Source of the DNA: Treponema sp.
GTDB taxonomy: Bacteria; Spirochaetota; Spirochaetia; Treponematales; Treponemataceae
DNA: 64,000 bases
Assembly: GCA_016296575.1 (NCBI GenBank)
Contig: JAEDJA010000004.1
Span: 1-64,000 of the forward strand
Direction: 5' to 3'
The notes beneath the pieces were generated by a model. It saw only the letters and a program-made list of their open reading frames with translations, was not told the DNA's origin and did no database searches. Positions 27,883-36,341 of the stretch are shown here, piece by piece. A program made the position numbers and the translations under genes. How positions within the stretch are numbered: position 1 is the stretch's first letter; each line of letters begins with the position of its first letter.

Positions 27883-29967
27883 CTATCTGGCTTCCAGAAC
27901 AACCATGCTGTTTGTAAGAAGGACGTAACGGCGTTGGTTCTGAAGCTTCTCCTGCTGATTTTCAGGAACAAAGTCATCCGGTGACGGAAATGAAGTATCA
28001 GCCATAAAATACCACTGTTTTTTTCCACTTGGAGCCGGCAGTGTAATTGTCAGATCAAAACGGTCCATATTAGAAGCAATGTAAAATTCTTTTCCAAATT
28101 TATCGGTCATCTTAAAAGCAAGGAAACGGCCGGTTTTTGACCAGTCAGGCATTTTTCCTGTTGAATCATACCAGACAATTTCGGGTGCACTGGAATCAAA
28201 GAACTGCTTTCTGCGGAAAACCTCATATTTCTTACGCAATTCAATAAGCTTTGAAGTAAATCGGACAAGTCCTGAATTCTTTTCTGCAAAAGACCAGTCA
28301 ATCCACCCAAGAGGGCTATCCTGACAGTAGGCATTATTGTTTCCATTCTGAGTTCGGCGCATTTCGTCACCAGCAAGAAGCATTGGTACTCCTTCCGAAA
28401 TCATAAGGAAGATTAGGAAATTCTTGATTTTTCTCAGACGAACTTCTTCAATTTTTGGATTTTCACAGGCGCCTTCATAACCATGATTGTAACTCAGGTT
28501 ATCATCACTACCATCCCTGTTTTCTTCGCCATTTTCTTCGTTGTGCTTATAATTATAACTAACAAGATCGTTTAATGTAAAACCGTCGTGAGCCGTAACA
28601 AAGTTGATTGATGAAAGAGGCGAACGATAATGATAAAAATCAGAGCTTCCGGCAATACGAGTTGCAGCCTGAGTGGCAGTATTTTCATCACCACGGATAA
28701 ATCGTCTTATATCGTCACGGAAACGACCGTTCCATTCACTCCAGCGGCCTCCAGGAAAATTACCAAGATGATAAGCACCACCGCAGTCCCAAGGCTCTGC
28801 AATGATCTTTGTATTGGCAAGAACAGGATCTTCACTAATGGCACGAGTAAGATATGGATTTCCTTCTACAGCACCATTTTCTCCCCGGGCAAGAATCGAT
28901 GCCAGATCAAAACGGAAACCATCAACATGCATTTCACTTACCCAGTAACGAAGACTATCCAAAATAAACTGAGCTGTAACAGGATGATTGCAGTTTACAG
29001 TATTACCGCATCCCGAATAATTCATATAATACTGTTTTTCGTGTTCCGGCAGCATATAATAAACAGAATTATCTAGACCACGGAAACAGAAGGTATAACC
29101 GTTTTCATTTCCTTCAGCTGTGTGGTTATAAACTACATCAAGAATCACTTCAAGGCCTTCCTTGTGCAAAGCCTTTACCATCTCTTTGAATTCACGAACT
29201 GCACCACCAGGAGTTTTATCATAAGAATATGAAGTTTTTGGTGCAAAAAATCCAATTGTACTGTAACCCCAGTAATTCTTAAGGCGTTCTCCTGTTCTTG
29301 GATTGGAATTTCCCACCTCATTTTCATCAAATTCAAAAAGCGGAAGAAATTCTACGGAAGTAATTCCCAGTGACTTAAGATAAGCCACCTTTTCGGTAAA
29401 ACCTTTGTAAGTTCCAGGAAATTCAACACCAGAAGAACTATGAGCCGTAAATCCTTTTACATGAGTTTCATAAATTATAGTTTCGTTCAGCGGATAATTA
29501 AGAGGCTTATCACCTTCCCAGTCAAAATCATCATCAGCAACAGCAACACACTTTGGAAAATCAGAAAGATCAAAAAGTTCACCGTCCTGAACACCAGCCA
29601 ATCCCATTTCCCGCTGCTTATTGTAGGAAAGAAAAACGGACCCCTTTGTAAAAGCCTTTGCGTATGGATCAAAAAGATATTTATGGATATTGAATCTGTG
29701 ACCGGCTGGAGGATTATATGGACCGTCCGCCTTAAAAAGATAAAGTGCACCAGCTTCCAGATTTTCAACAAAAATATGCCAGATATCACCGGTTTTATTT
29801 TTTTGAGAATCCAGTTCTATTGTTTTGTAAGGGAGTTTATCATCATCTTTTTTAAAAAGACAAAGAAAGATTTTTTCGGCATGTTTACTATAAACTGCAA
29901 AATTTACACCGCCATCACAAACAGTTGCTCCAAGCTTTGTATAAGAAACAGGCATCTTCATCTGCAT
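27883..29967 (-). CDS. glgX: Glycogen debranching enzyme (GlgX/isoamylase type, GH13)
   Basis: 694-residue alpha-1,6-glucan hydrolase. A CBM48 domain (about 8-110) is followed by a GH13 barrel: ILDVVYNHTAEG near 275-286, nucleophile D354 in HVDGFRFDLAS, acid/base E391 in IIAEPWDCGG and His-Asp 460-461 in FVTAHDGFTL. The NNAYCQDSPLGWIDW segment is typical of GlgX. It removes branches left by phosphorylase during glycogen use. No signal peptide is seen, so it is cytoplasmic. TATAAT ends 7 nt before ATG 29967 and there is no Shine-Dalgarno site, so a leaderless message is likely. No other glycogen gene lies in the window. Confidence 0.94.
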   Translation of the reverse strand: MQMKMPVSYTKLGATVCDGGVNFAVYSKHAEKIFLCLFKKDDDKLPYKTIELDSQKNKTGDIWHIFVENLEAGALYLFKADGPYNPPAGHRFNIHKYLFDPYAKAFTKGSVFLSYNKQREMGLAGVQDGELFDLSDFPKCVAVADDDFDWEGDKPLNYPLNETIIYETHVKGFTAHSSSGVEFPGTYKGFTEKVAYLKSLGITSVEFLPLFEFDENEVGNSNPRTGERLKNYWGYSTIGFFAPKTSYSYDKTPGGAVREFKEMVKALHKEGLEVILDVVYNHTAEGNENGYTFCFRGLDNSVYYMLPEHEKQYYMNYSGCGNTVNCNHPVTAQFILDSLRYWVSEMHVDGFRFDLASILARGENGAVEGNPYLTRAISEDPVLANTKIIAEPWDCGGAYHLGNFPGGRWSEWNGRFRDDIRRFIRGDENTATQAATRIAGSSDFYHYRSPLSSINFVTAHDGFTLNDLVSYNYKHNEENGEENRDGSDDNLSYNHGYEGACENPKIEEVRLRKIKNFLIFLMISEGVPMLLAGDEMRRTQNGNNNAYCQDSPLGWIDWSFAEKNSGLVRFTSKLIELRKKYEVFRRKQFFDSSAPEIVWYDSTGKMPDWSKTGRFLAFKMTDKFGKEFYIASNMDRFDLTITLPAPSGKKQWYFMADTSFPSPDDFVPENQQEKLQNQRRYVLLTNSMVVLEAR

Positions 29968-29974
29968 GGGAACT

Positions 29975-29980
29975 ATTATA
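29975..29980 (-). promoter_or_regulatory. -10 element placing transcription start at the glgX ATG
   Basis: Minus strand TATAAT (29980-29975) ends 7 nt before ATG 29967. The hexamer 17 nt upstream (TTTAAT) is a poor -35. Confidence 0.6.
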
Positions 29981-29998
29981 TAGAAAATACTGTCGAAA

Positions 29999-32302
29999 TT
30001 AAAGCACTGAGTCTACAAGTTTTTTAAAATCTGCATTAAGAGGAGTTTTTGGGATTTCAAAATTTTCTGAAATGGAATAGACACCATCGTTTTCAACAAA
30101 AGGTTCCGGCTCTTCACTTTCCAGTTCAGTTACAAAATTATTATTGGCACCAAAACCAGTCATAGCAAAATGGTGACTGTGTTTTTCTGGTTCTTCAAGA
30201 GGAACAAGCTCTTCGTCTTCCCCAAATCCTGGATCTTCAAGCTCGAAATTGAAGGATGCACTGTAATCAGCAACATTTTTAGAAGTGGCAGTATAGCTTT
30301 CACCAAAGGTAAGTTCTTCGGCAAAGATGTCGTCCACCGTGGCAAAATTATCATCAGATTTATGGAAGGTTTTGAAATCAACAGAAGAGTCAGAAATTTC
30401 TTCAATAAGCTCCGATTTTGGACTAAATTCTGGTTCCACTTCACTTTCTCGAGGACTTGGCTCAGACAATTTTGTGGCAAACTCAAGAATTTCATCATCA
30501 GCTGGACCAAACTTACTTTCCGGTGAATCAACTTCTTCAAAGAGTTCAGAAACTTCCTCAATATCATTCAGTTCTTCAACGTCATCAGTGTCATCTTCAA
30601 GAGGATCAATATCATCTACAACGGTGAAAACTTTTTCCGTAACAAAGAGTTCAGTCTCAGGAATTTCTTCAACGTCGTCCAGTTCTTCAACCGATTCAGC
30701 TTCTTCTACTTCTTCGATTTCTTCTACATCGTCCAGCTCTTCAACTGATTCAGCTTCTTCTACTTCTTCGATTTCTTCAACTTCATCCAGTTCTTCAACT
30801 GATTCAGCTTCTTCAACCTCTTCGATTTCTTCTACATCGTCCAGCTCTTCAACCGATTCAGCTTCTTCTACTTCTGCAAGCTCTTCATCGATATTTTCGT
30901 ATTCGTCTTTTGGTACAGGACCACCAGGAACTACAGGAGCGGCAGGCAAATCACGTTTTGGAACAGTAGGAGCAACTGGAACTGCGGTTTCTTTTATTGC
31001 CGGAGCAACCGTTTCTATCTGAAGCTTTCCACCGGCAATAACCTGCTCCAGAATCTTCTTAAACTCTTCAATATCTGTACCAAGGGCAGTACGTTCATTT
31101 TTACCAATAACACTTACAATCTCATTCCAGCTGCGTTCAAAACAGGCATCCAGTTCGGCAGCATGTTTTTTCCCTTTTCGCCCGAGACTGCGTTTTACAT
31201 CTTCATAAAAATCACCACGACGGCTTTCAATCTGAACAAGAACCTTAGCCCAATCAACATTTTCCTTATTTTCAAGATATTCAGTGATAAAGGCATTCTG
31301 CAGTTTTTTAACACGACTTCTGATTACAACCAGATCATCATGGCGTGCAGAAAGCACCAGAAAAACTATCAGGAAGAAGGTGATGCAGAAACAGACATAA
31401 AGAAGATATTCAATTTCGGATGGCAGATCAAAAAGAGATGAATCATAAACACCAGATATTATAAGCCCGTGGGCACTTTTTTCACCAACAGTTACCAAAG
31501 ACCAGCTTTTATCATCGGAAGAAACAATTTCTTCAAGAACAGCTTCCTTACCATCAGATTTCTTCTGCCACTTTTCAATTACAGCCTTCTCTAGAATGGA
31601 AGCGCCTGATTTTGGAATACCAGTTACAAATCCTTTTGTTCCGTCAGGAAGCACCACCATAGAAAGACTTTCCCCAATGACAAGCACTTTTTCATCTTCC
31701 ATAAGAGAACGGATTTCGGAAGGATTTACATAAAAAACAATCTGACCTTTTTCAGGAATGCCATAAGAATAAATCAGCTGATTTTTTGTTTTGTTTACAA
31801 GAACCTGATTTGTTCCAGAAAGAAGCTTTTCCAGCGGTAGTTCAGTTTCGTCTTTTGCAATGTCACGCCAGACTTTGTAAGTGGTTTTACCGCCACCTTG
31901 TTTAATTTTATCAGAATCAAATGTTGAATGATGAACTTTTCTTCCATCGGCATCAATGACTCGCATATCAAAAGACAGTTTTTCGGACAGTTTGCCTTTT
32001 GCGTTTTCCCGAGCCATTTGTTTTTCAGCGGAAGGATTTTCTTCAAAAAATGAAAGGACAGAATCATCCTGAGACAGGTTTTCAAAAGATGAGAAAAGGT
32101 CGTTGTAAATAATTGTTTCAGCTGAGTCTTCCACAGCTTTAAGTTTTTCACTGCACTCTTCAATGCGTTTTTCGGAGTAAAACTTTGACTCCAGCTTGTC
32201 CAAAAGCCCAAGTCCCGGGGAGGGCAGACAAAGCATCAAAAAGCCTGCGAATAAAACTACGGTTACAAGAAGACTAACAGCGGTTCTCTGTCCGGAATTC
32301 AT
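29999..32302 (-). CDS. Membrane sensor-like protein with acidic 18-residue repeats
   Basis: 767 residues, not recognised as a named family. TM1 is about 8-28, an extracytoplasmic CACHE-like region about 30-297 (IDADGRKVHHSTFD, YSYGIPEKGQIVFYV, VLPDGTKGFVTGIP) and TM2 about 299-320. A cytoplasmic helical stretch (about 325-430) and a Pro/Ala linker (about 435-465) follow. Next come four 18-residue repeats of VEEAESVEELDDVEEIEE type (478-548) and an acidic, low-complexity C-terminus to 767. It has a chemoreceptor-like outside but no HAMP, MCP or kinase domain. The acidic tail may bind cations or basic partners. The start is close to the divergent TatD promoter; no Shine-Dalgarno site is seen. 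Confidence 0.85.
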   Translation of the reverse strand: MNSGQRTAVSLLVTVVLFAGFLMLCLPSPGLGLLDKLESKFYSEKRIEECSEKLKAVEDSAETIIYNDLFSSFENLSQDDSVLSFFEENPSAEKQMARENAKGKLSEKLSFDMRVIDADGRKVHHSTFDSDKIKQGGGKTTYKVWRDIAKDETELPLEKLLSGTNQVLVNKTKNQLIYSYGIPEKGQIVFYVNPSEIRSLMEDEKVLVIGESLSMVVLPDGTKGFVTGIPKSGASILEKAVIEKWQKKSDGKEAVLEEIVSSDDKSWSLVTVGEKSAHGLIISGVYDSSLFDLPSEIEYLLYVCFCITFFLIVFLVLSARHDDLVVIRSRVKKLQNAFITEYLENKENVDWAKVLVQIESRRGDFYEDVKRSLGRKGKKHAAELDACFERSWNEIVSVIGKNERTALGTDIEEFKKILEQVIAGGKLQIETVAPAIKETAVPVAPTVPKRDLPAAPVVPGGPVPKDEYENIDEELAEVEEAESVEELDDVEEIEEVEEAESVEELDEVEEIEEVEEAESVEELDDVEEIEEVEEAESVEELDDVEEIPETELFVTEKVFTVVDDIDPLEDDTDDVEELNDIEEVSELFEEVDSPESKFGPADDEILEFATKLSEPSPRESEVEPEFSPKSELIEEISDSSVDFKTFHKSDDNFATVDDIFAEELTFGESYTATSKNVADYSASFNFELEDPGFGEDEELVPLEEPEKHSHHFAMTGFGANNNFVTELESEEPEPFVENDGVYSISENFEIPKTPLNADFKKLVDSVL
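30656..30871 (-). repeat. Four tandem 54-bp coding repeats
   Basis: Codons 478-549 of the acidic membrane protein consist of four near-identical 18-residue units; unit 2 has one D-to-E change and unit 4 ends IPE. The DNA repeats are also near-identical, differing mostly at third positions, which suggests recent tandem duplication and possible copy-number variation without frameshift. Confidence 0.92.
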
Positions 32303-32334
32303 TCAATATATTATCGGCATTTTACTATTCTTAC

Positions 32335-32363
32335 TTGAGAGGCACAAGATTTCTCTTTATAAT
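32335..32363 (+). promoter_or_regulatory. Promoter giving a leaderless TatD-family mRNA
   Basis: TTGAGA (32335-32340), 17-nt spacer, consensus TATAAT (32358-32363), then 6 nt to ATG 32370. Transcription should start at the A of the ATG. Confidence 0.85.
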
Positions 32364-32369
32364 TTGCCC

Positions 32370-33248
32370 ATGTTTTCTGATACACACTTTCATTTTCATC
32401 ACATGGTAGCAGAAAGAGGCGAAAACGGTGCTCAACTTCTATCAAAAATGGCCTCCTACGACTGCAAATTCGGACTGGACATTGGTACAAGATGCGATGA
32501 TCTTTATTCTAGAGTTGATATTATTGAAAATTCTATCTCCAAAATTGAAGATGCTGCTGTTATTTCAAAAATCCGCAGTTTTCTTTATTATTCTGCCGGA
32601 ATCTGGCCAGATGTAACTGCAATCAAAGAGCGAAAAGATCAGTTTGAAACATTAAAAAAAGTGCTGTCCCAAAATCAAGAAAACCCAGGGAACACAAGAA
32701 TTGTTGCCCTTGGAGAATTTGGACTAGATCACCACTGGGATCCGGCTGGAGTTGACCAGCGAAGTGAAAATGAATTCAACCAGAGTGTTTACGACGGCGA
32801 GCGTGAATTATTTGAAATGCAGCTGGATCTTGCACGCCAGTTAAAGCTTCCATGTATTATCCACAGCCGTGATGCATTTGAAGACACTCTTGCCTGCATA
32901 AAAAATGTAGGCTACCACAATGGAATTATCCACTGCTACAGTTACGGTGCTGATGAGGCAGAAAAGTTTCTGGAGCTTGGGTGGTACATCAGTTTTGCCG
33001 GTGGTGTAACCTACACAAAAAAAGCAAAGATGGATGATATGCACAGACTGTTGAATCTTGTACCGGAAGATAAAATTCTTTGCGAAACCGATGCACCTTA
33101 CCTGGCACCAGTTCCTCTCCGCGGAACAAGTAATACACCAATAAATGTAGAACACACCTACCGCTTTATTGCTGAACACAGGGGTACAACTGCCGAAGAA
33201 TTAAGCGCCCTTGTAGATAAAAATATTACTCGCCTGTTTCGGCTTTAG
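32370..33248 (+). CDS. TatD-family metal-dependent hydrolase
   Basis: 292-residue cytoplasmic TIM-barrel hydrolase of the TatD DNase family. Metal-binding residues are visible in FSDTHFHFHHM (first His pair), ALGEFGLDHHWDP (Glu/His), CIIHSRDAFEDT (His), GIIHCYSY (His) and ILCETDAPYLAP (Asp). Family roles are 3'-5' DNA or RNA exonuclease, or D-aminoacyl-tRNA deacylase activity. The frame is open upstream to 32196, but that extension overlaps the divergent gene and reads as non-protein; the promoter places the transcript start exactly at ATG 32370, so this start is chosen. The 3' end overlaps the convergent GGDEF gene by 23 nt. Confidence 0.92.
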   Translation: MFSDTHFHFHHMVAERGENGAQLLSKMASYDCKFGLDIGTRCDDLYSRVDIIENSISKIEDAAVISKIRSFLYYSAGIWPDVTAIKERKDQFETLKKVLSQNQENPGNTRIVALGEFGLDHHWDPAGVDQRSENEFNQSVYDGERELFEMQLDLARQLKLPCIIHSRDAFEDTLACIKNVGYHNGIIHCYSYGADEAEKFLELGWYISFAGGVTYTKKAKMDDMHRLLNLVPEDKILCETDAPYLAPVPLRGTSNTPINVEHTYRFIAEHRGTTAEELSALVDKNITRLFRL

Positions 33249-34347
33249 CCAAAAGCTCTGCAGCTTCCAAAAGTCCGATTCGATGAACTGTACTCCGGTT
33301 TCTTCCGTGCTGCTTTGAATAGTAAAGGGCATCATCAGCTTTCTTGAAAATATAGGTTGGTGTAAGCCCTTTTATATCGGTAATAAGACAACTTCCTACA
33401 CTGATTGTAATGGAAAGCTTTTCCCCTTCTTCATACAGTTCGATTTTTTCAACAGCCTTTCTGATTCGTTCCGATATTTCAAAAACACTTTCTGGTGTAC
33501 ATTCGGAAAGAAGGATAGAAAATTCTTCACCACCAAAGCGGGCCACACAGTCATTTTCCCGGACTGTATTTTTAAGAACATTTGCCAGCTCTACAAGAAC
33601 CTTATCGCCAACCAGATGCCCGTAAGTGTCATTAAAAATCTTGAAGTGATCAATATCTACAATAAGCATTGCAGATGTTCGTTTGTAGCGTCTGCAGATG
33701 GCAAGATTTTCTTCAACACGTGTTTTAAAGTAGTCATAAGTATAAAGACCAGTTTTAGGCTCGGTGATTGAAACTTCATAATGAAGACCGTTCTGCATAG
33801 TTACTGCAAGAACACTGAAAATTCGGTGGATATATGACTGCTCGCTGTAAGTATAGCTTTCTCCATTTGTCTTGTTGGAAATCAAAATGATTGAAAAAAT
33901 ACCACCGATTCCATAAAGGGGGATTACATATCTTACACCCATCTGTTCAACCTCCGGTGGAAGCGAAGTGGAAAGCTCATCCTTGATGTTTTCGTATGGA
34001 AGAGCAAATCCATTGTTGGAAGCAATTTTAAGCTCGTCAAAATAAGCTTTAAAAATATCGTAGATTTCTGTACTCAGCACTGCCGAAGTTGATTCCAGAT
34101 TCAAAAAATTATACTGGCGCAACGCTCCTTCTCGAGGTGGCTGAACAAAGAAAGAAATGTATTTAGGAATAAAATATCCCTTCAATTTGGAAATAAGATA
34201 ATTGATCATGGAATCAACGCGTGTATAAGAAACCAGTTTTGAAATATCAGTTATAACCCGGTTCAACTCACGGTTTTCTTCCTTAAGGTCATTAATTCTA
34301 TACTGCATTTCAGAATCCTGGAGCACAACCTTCTTTTCTTCTTCCAT
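33226..34347 (-). CDS. Diguanylate cyclase with N-terminal coiled coil and GAF-like domain
   Basis: About 373 residues. A short coiled coil (YRINDLKEENRELNRVITDI) is followed by a GAF-like region (about 40-185) and a GGDEF domain (about 195-355) with TGLYTYDYF, DIDHFKIFNDTYGH and active-site GGEEF in ARFGGEEFSILLSE. The active site is intact, so synthesis of c-di-GMP is expected. No RxxD inhibitory site is seen at the usual place upstream of GGEEF. There is no TM helix, so it is cytoplasmic. GGAG lies 9 nt before ATG 34347; upstream ATG 34353 and TTG 34362 are alternatives. It follows the 646-residue gene with almost no gap, forming a two-gene unit. Confidence 0.92.
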   Translation of the reverse strand: MEEEKKVVLQDSEMQYRINDLKEENRELNRVITDISKLVSYTRVDSMINYLISKLKGYFIPKYISFFVQPPREGALRQYNFLNLESTSAVLSTEIYDIFKAYFDELKIASNNGFALPYENIKDELSTSLPPEVEQMGVRYVIPLYGIGGIFSIILISNKTNGESYTYSEQSYIHRIFSVLAVTMQNGLHYEVSITEPKTGLYTYDYFKTRVEENLAICRRYKRTSAMLIVDIDHFKIFNDTYGHLVGDKVLVELANVLKNTVRENDCVARFGGEEFSILLSECTPESVFEISERIRKAVEKIELYEEGEKLSITISVGSCLITDIKGLTPTYIFKKADDALYYSKQHGRNRSTVHRIGLLEAAELLAKAETGE

Positions 34348-34364
34348 TTCCATTTTCTCCAATC

Positions 34365-36305
34365 TTATTTATCTCTTACAAGCTTGATAATGTACAATTC
34401 AATATAACTTTGAAGAGCATTCTCTTCCTTGATTTTCTGCATATTAGGGGTCTTTACCAGGGATTTTGCAAGACTCTTTACACGATCCGGCGTAAAAGAA
34501 ACTGTAGACATAGTACCAATAACCTTTCTTACATAATCACGGATAAGTGCATTTACATCTTCAGTTAGCTGGAAGTTGGCTTCTTTGGAAATCATTTTGT
34601 TCCACTGCTTATTCAGGTAGTCCAATTCTCTTTCAAGACTTGATCCTTCAGGAATAAATTCAGATGTAATTTCCTTGGCTTTTTCGGAAAGTGCTTCTTT
34701 CTTTGATTTTGGATTTACATTCTTTTTCTTTTTGGCTTCTTCCAGTTCCAGTGCCTGGTCAATATCCATTGTTTTTTCGTCCAGGATACCACCGTTTTTC
34801 GATTTATTTTTTTTCTGTGACTTGCGCTTTTTACCGCCAGCAAACATGGCAACAATCCAGCTGATGATAGGCATTGTATACCAGAATGGAAGACGGAATT
34901 TTGCATTGGCAAGAATCTGACTCTGTTTAAGCATAAGCATTTCGCTTAATGGCTGAAGTTCAGTGCCGTTATAAATGTGAAAACCTTCAAATTCCTGGCC
35001 GTTTTCTGTTTCGTATGGAATAACCTTCATAAAGGCTGAGTTTATAAGAGCATAAAGAACCGGACTCTGTTCAGAAACTTCTTTTTCCAAAGCTTTTTCA
35101 AAGGCCTGTCCATCAGTCATTTCAGGCAGTTTATTGTAATTGTAAAGACAGTCGTACCAGCGGTTTTCCAGTTTTTTTTCTATAAAATTATGGGCTTCAT
35201 CACAAAGGCGCACCACAAGATGCATCACTTTGGATTTGAATACGTAATAACGGGTTCCTGAATCCACCTTGAACACCAGCAATTCCGGAAGCTTTCCTTC
35301 TTCTGCTTCGGTTGTAGTGTGAGTCAAAAATTCCTTAAGATCATCATTGGAATAAATACCATAAATTACTTTTCCGTTATCATCTTTGAATTTAAGAATC
35401 TGATCCATTGAATAGAAGAAAGGTGGCTTTGCAAGATTTGCACGAAGTGAGTTCAGTGCTTCACGGCGTTTCTGACTTTCCACCATTTTTGTCTTCAGAT
35501 AGGAATTGTAGATTTCGGAAAATTCAATGGCCTGAAGAATGTTGACATCTTCAATTGTTTTATCCTGAATCTTAAGAAAGTCCTGGCGGATATGGTAACA
35601 AAGCTGTCCCCAGTAAAAAAAGTCATCACCCTGCGACATCTGTTCGATGCCTTCTTCGTGGGGTTTGTTGGCAACAAAATCTTTAAAGAAACGCTGGATT
35701 GTCATTTCTTTTCCAGGATTAGAACTGCGCATTTTTTTCAGAAAATAATCGTGAAATTCTTCTTTTTTTAGAATGCGGCGGATTTTGTCATGGGCGGTCT
35801 GGATAATCACCTTTACAGGAACACAGGCAGGTAAAACCATTGCAGGGATTTCCTTATTAAAAACAATCGAATAAATGTAAGGAGATTTCAAATCCTGCTT
35901 TTCAAGAATCTCTTTAATATATTCGTCAGCCATCTTCTTTTCCAGCTCCTGAGTTGGAAACTGTTTTGGAAGATCTGACACTACAGGATAAGGCAGAGAA
36001 TCGTTGGAAAGGATTTCTTTGAACCGCTGGGTATACTGAGTTGCATAATACGAGAACGCTACAATCACCTTTTTTTTCTGCACTGTAATCAATGTGGCAA
36101 GGTGTTTTTCGGCAAGACCAGTAAGTTCGGCAATCACAGTTTCTACAGGATCACCAAGATATTTTACCAGCTCAGCCTGCTCTTCCACATGATGTTCTGC
36201 ATATTTTTTAAGGTAAGCACAAAAATCGTGAAGATCGATAAAAGCGGATTTTTGTTTTTCAGAATAGAAACGCAGAATAGCGCTCAAATTTGCAGTCGTA
36301 GCCAT
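34365..36305 (-). CDS. 646-residue protein of unknown function
   Basis: Not recognised. Long, charged, mostly helical protein without signal peptide. One moderately hydrophobic segment (about 472-491, FWYTMPIISWIVAMFAGG) is followed by a strongly basic stretch (491-504, KKRKSQKKNKSK) and a second Lys-rich linker (525-545); basic residues flanking a helix suggest membrane association. The N-terminal 450 residues are globular-looking with many aromatic residues. It has a perfect promoter with transcription starting at ATG 36305 and no Shine-Dalgarno site. The downstream diguanylate cyclase is in the same unit, so a link to c-di-GMP signalling is plausible. Confidence 0.8.
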   Translation of the reverse strand: MATTANLSAILRFYSEKQKSAFIDLHDFCAYLKKYAEHHVEEQAELVKYLGDPVETVIAELTGLAEKHLATLITVQKKKVIVAFSYYATQYTQRFKEILSNDSLPYPVVSDLPKQFPTQELEKKMADEYIKEILEKQDLKSPYIYSIVFNKEIPAMVLPACVPVKVIIQTAHDKIRRILKKEEFHDYFLKKMRSSNPGKEMTIQRFFKDFVANKPHEEGIEQMSQGDDFFYWGQLCYHIRQDFLKIQDKTIEDVNILQAIEFSEIYNSYLKTKMVESQKRREALNSLRANLAKPPFFYSMDQILKFKDDNGKVIYGIYSNDDLKEFLTHTTTEAEEGKLPELLVFKVDSGTRYYVFKSKVMHLVVRLCDEAHNFIEKKLENRWYDCLYNYNKLPEMTDGQAFEKALEKEVSEQSPVLYALINSAFMKVIPYETENGQEFEGFHIYNGTELQPLSEMLMLKQSQILANAKFRLPFWYTMPIISWIVAMFAGGKKRKSQKKNKSKNGGILDEKTMDIDQALELEEAKKKKNVNPKSKKEALSEKAKEITSEFIPEGSSLERELDYLNKQWNKMISKEANFQLTEDVNALIRDYVRKVIGTMSTVSFTPDRVKSLAKSLVKTPNMQKIKEENALQSYIELYIIKLVRDK

Positions 36306-36311
36306 TTTTTA

Positions 36312-36340
36312 ATTATATTAGGGTTTGGCTATTTATGCAA
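36312..36340 (-). promoter_or_regulatory. Promoter giving a leaderless mRNA for the 646-residue protein
   Basis: Minus strand TTGCAT (36340-36335), 17-nt spacer, consensus TATAAT (36317-36312), then 6 nt to ATG 36305. The -35 lies just before the stop of the upstream Sel1 gene. Confidence 0.82.
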
Positions 36341-36341
36341 A

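Noticed and set aside
30656..30871. Possible CRISPR-like tandem repeat
   Set aside because: Repeats are contiguous without spacers and encode an in-frame 18-residue protein repeat.
30327..31022. Ser-rich 231-residue plus-strand open frame resembling a low-complexity surface protein
   Set aside because: It is the antisense image of the Glu-rich tandem repeats of the minus-strand membrane protein; no ribosome-binding site or promoter.
32196..32369. N-terminal extension of the TatD-family protein
   Set aside because: Overlaps the divergent gene and the promoter; the family starts at the FSDTHFHFHH motif.
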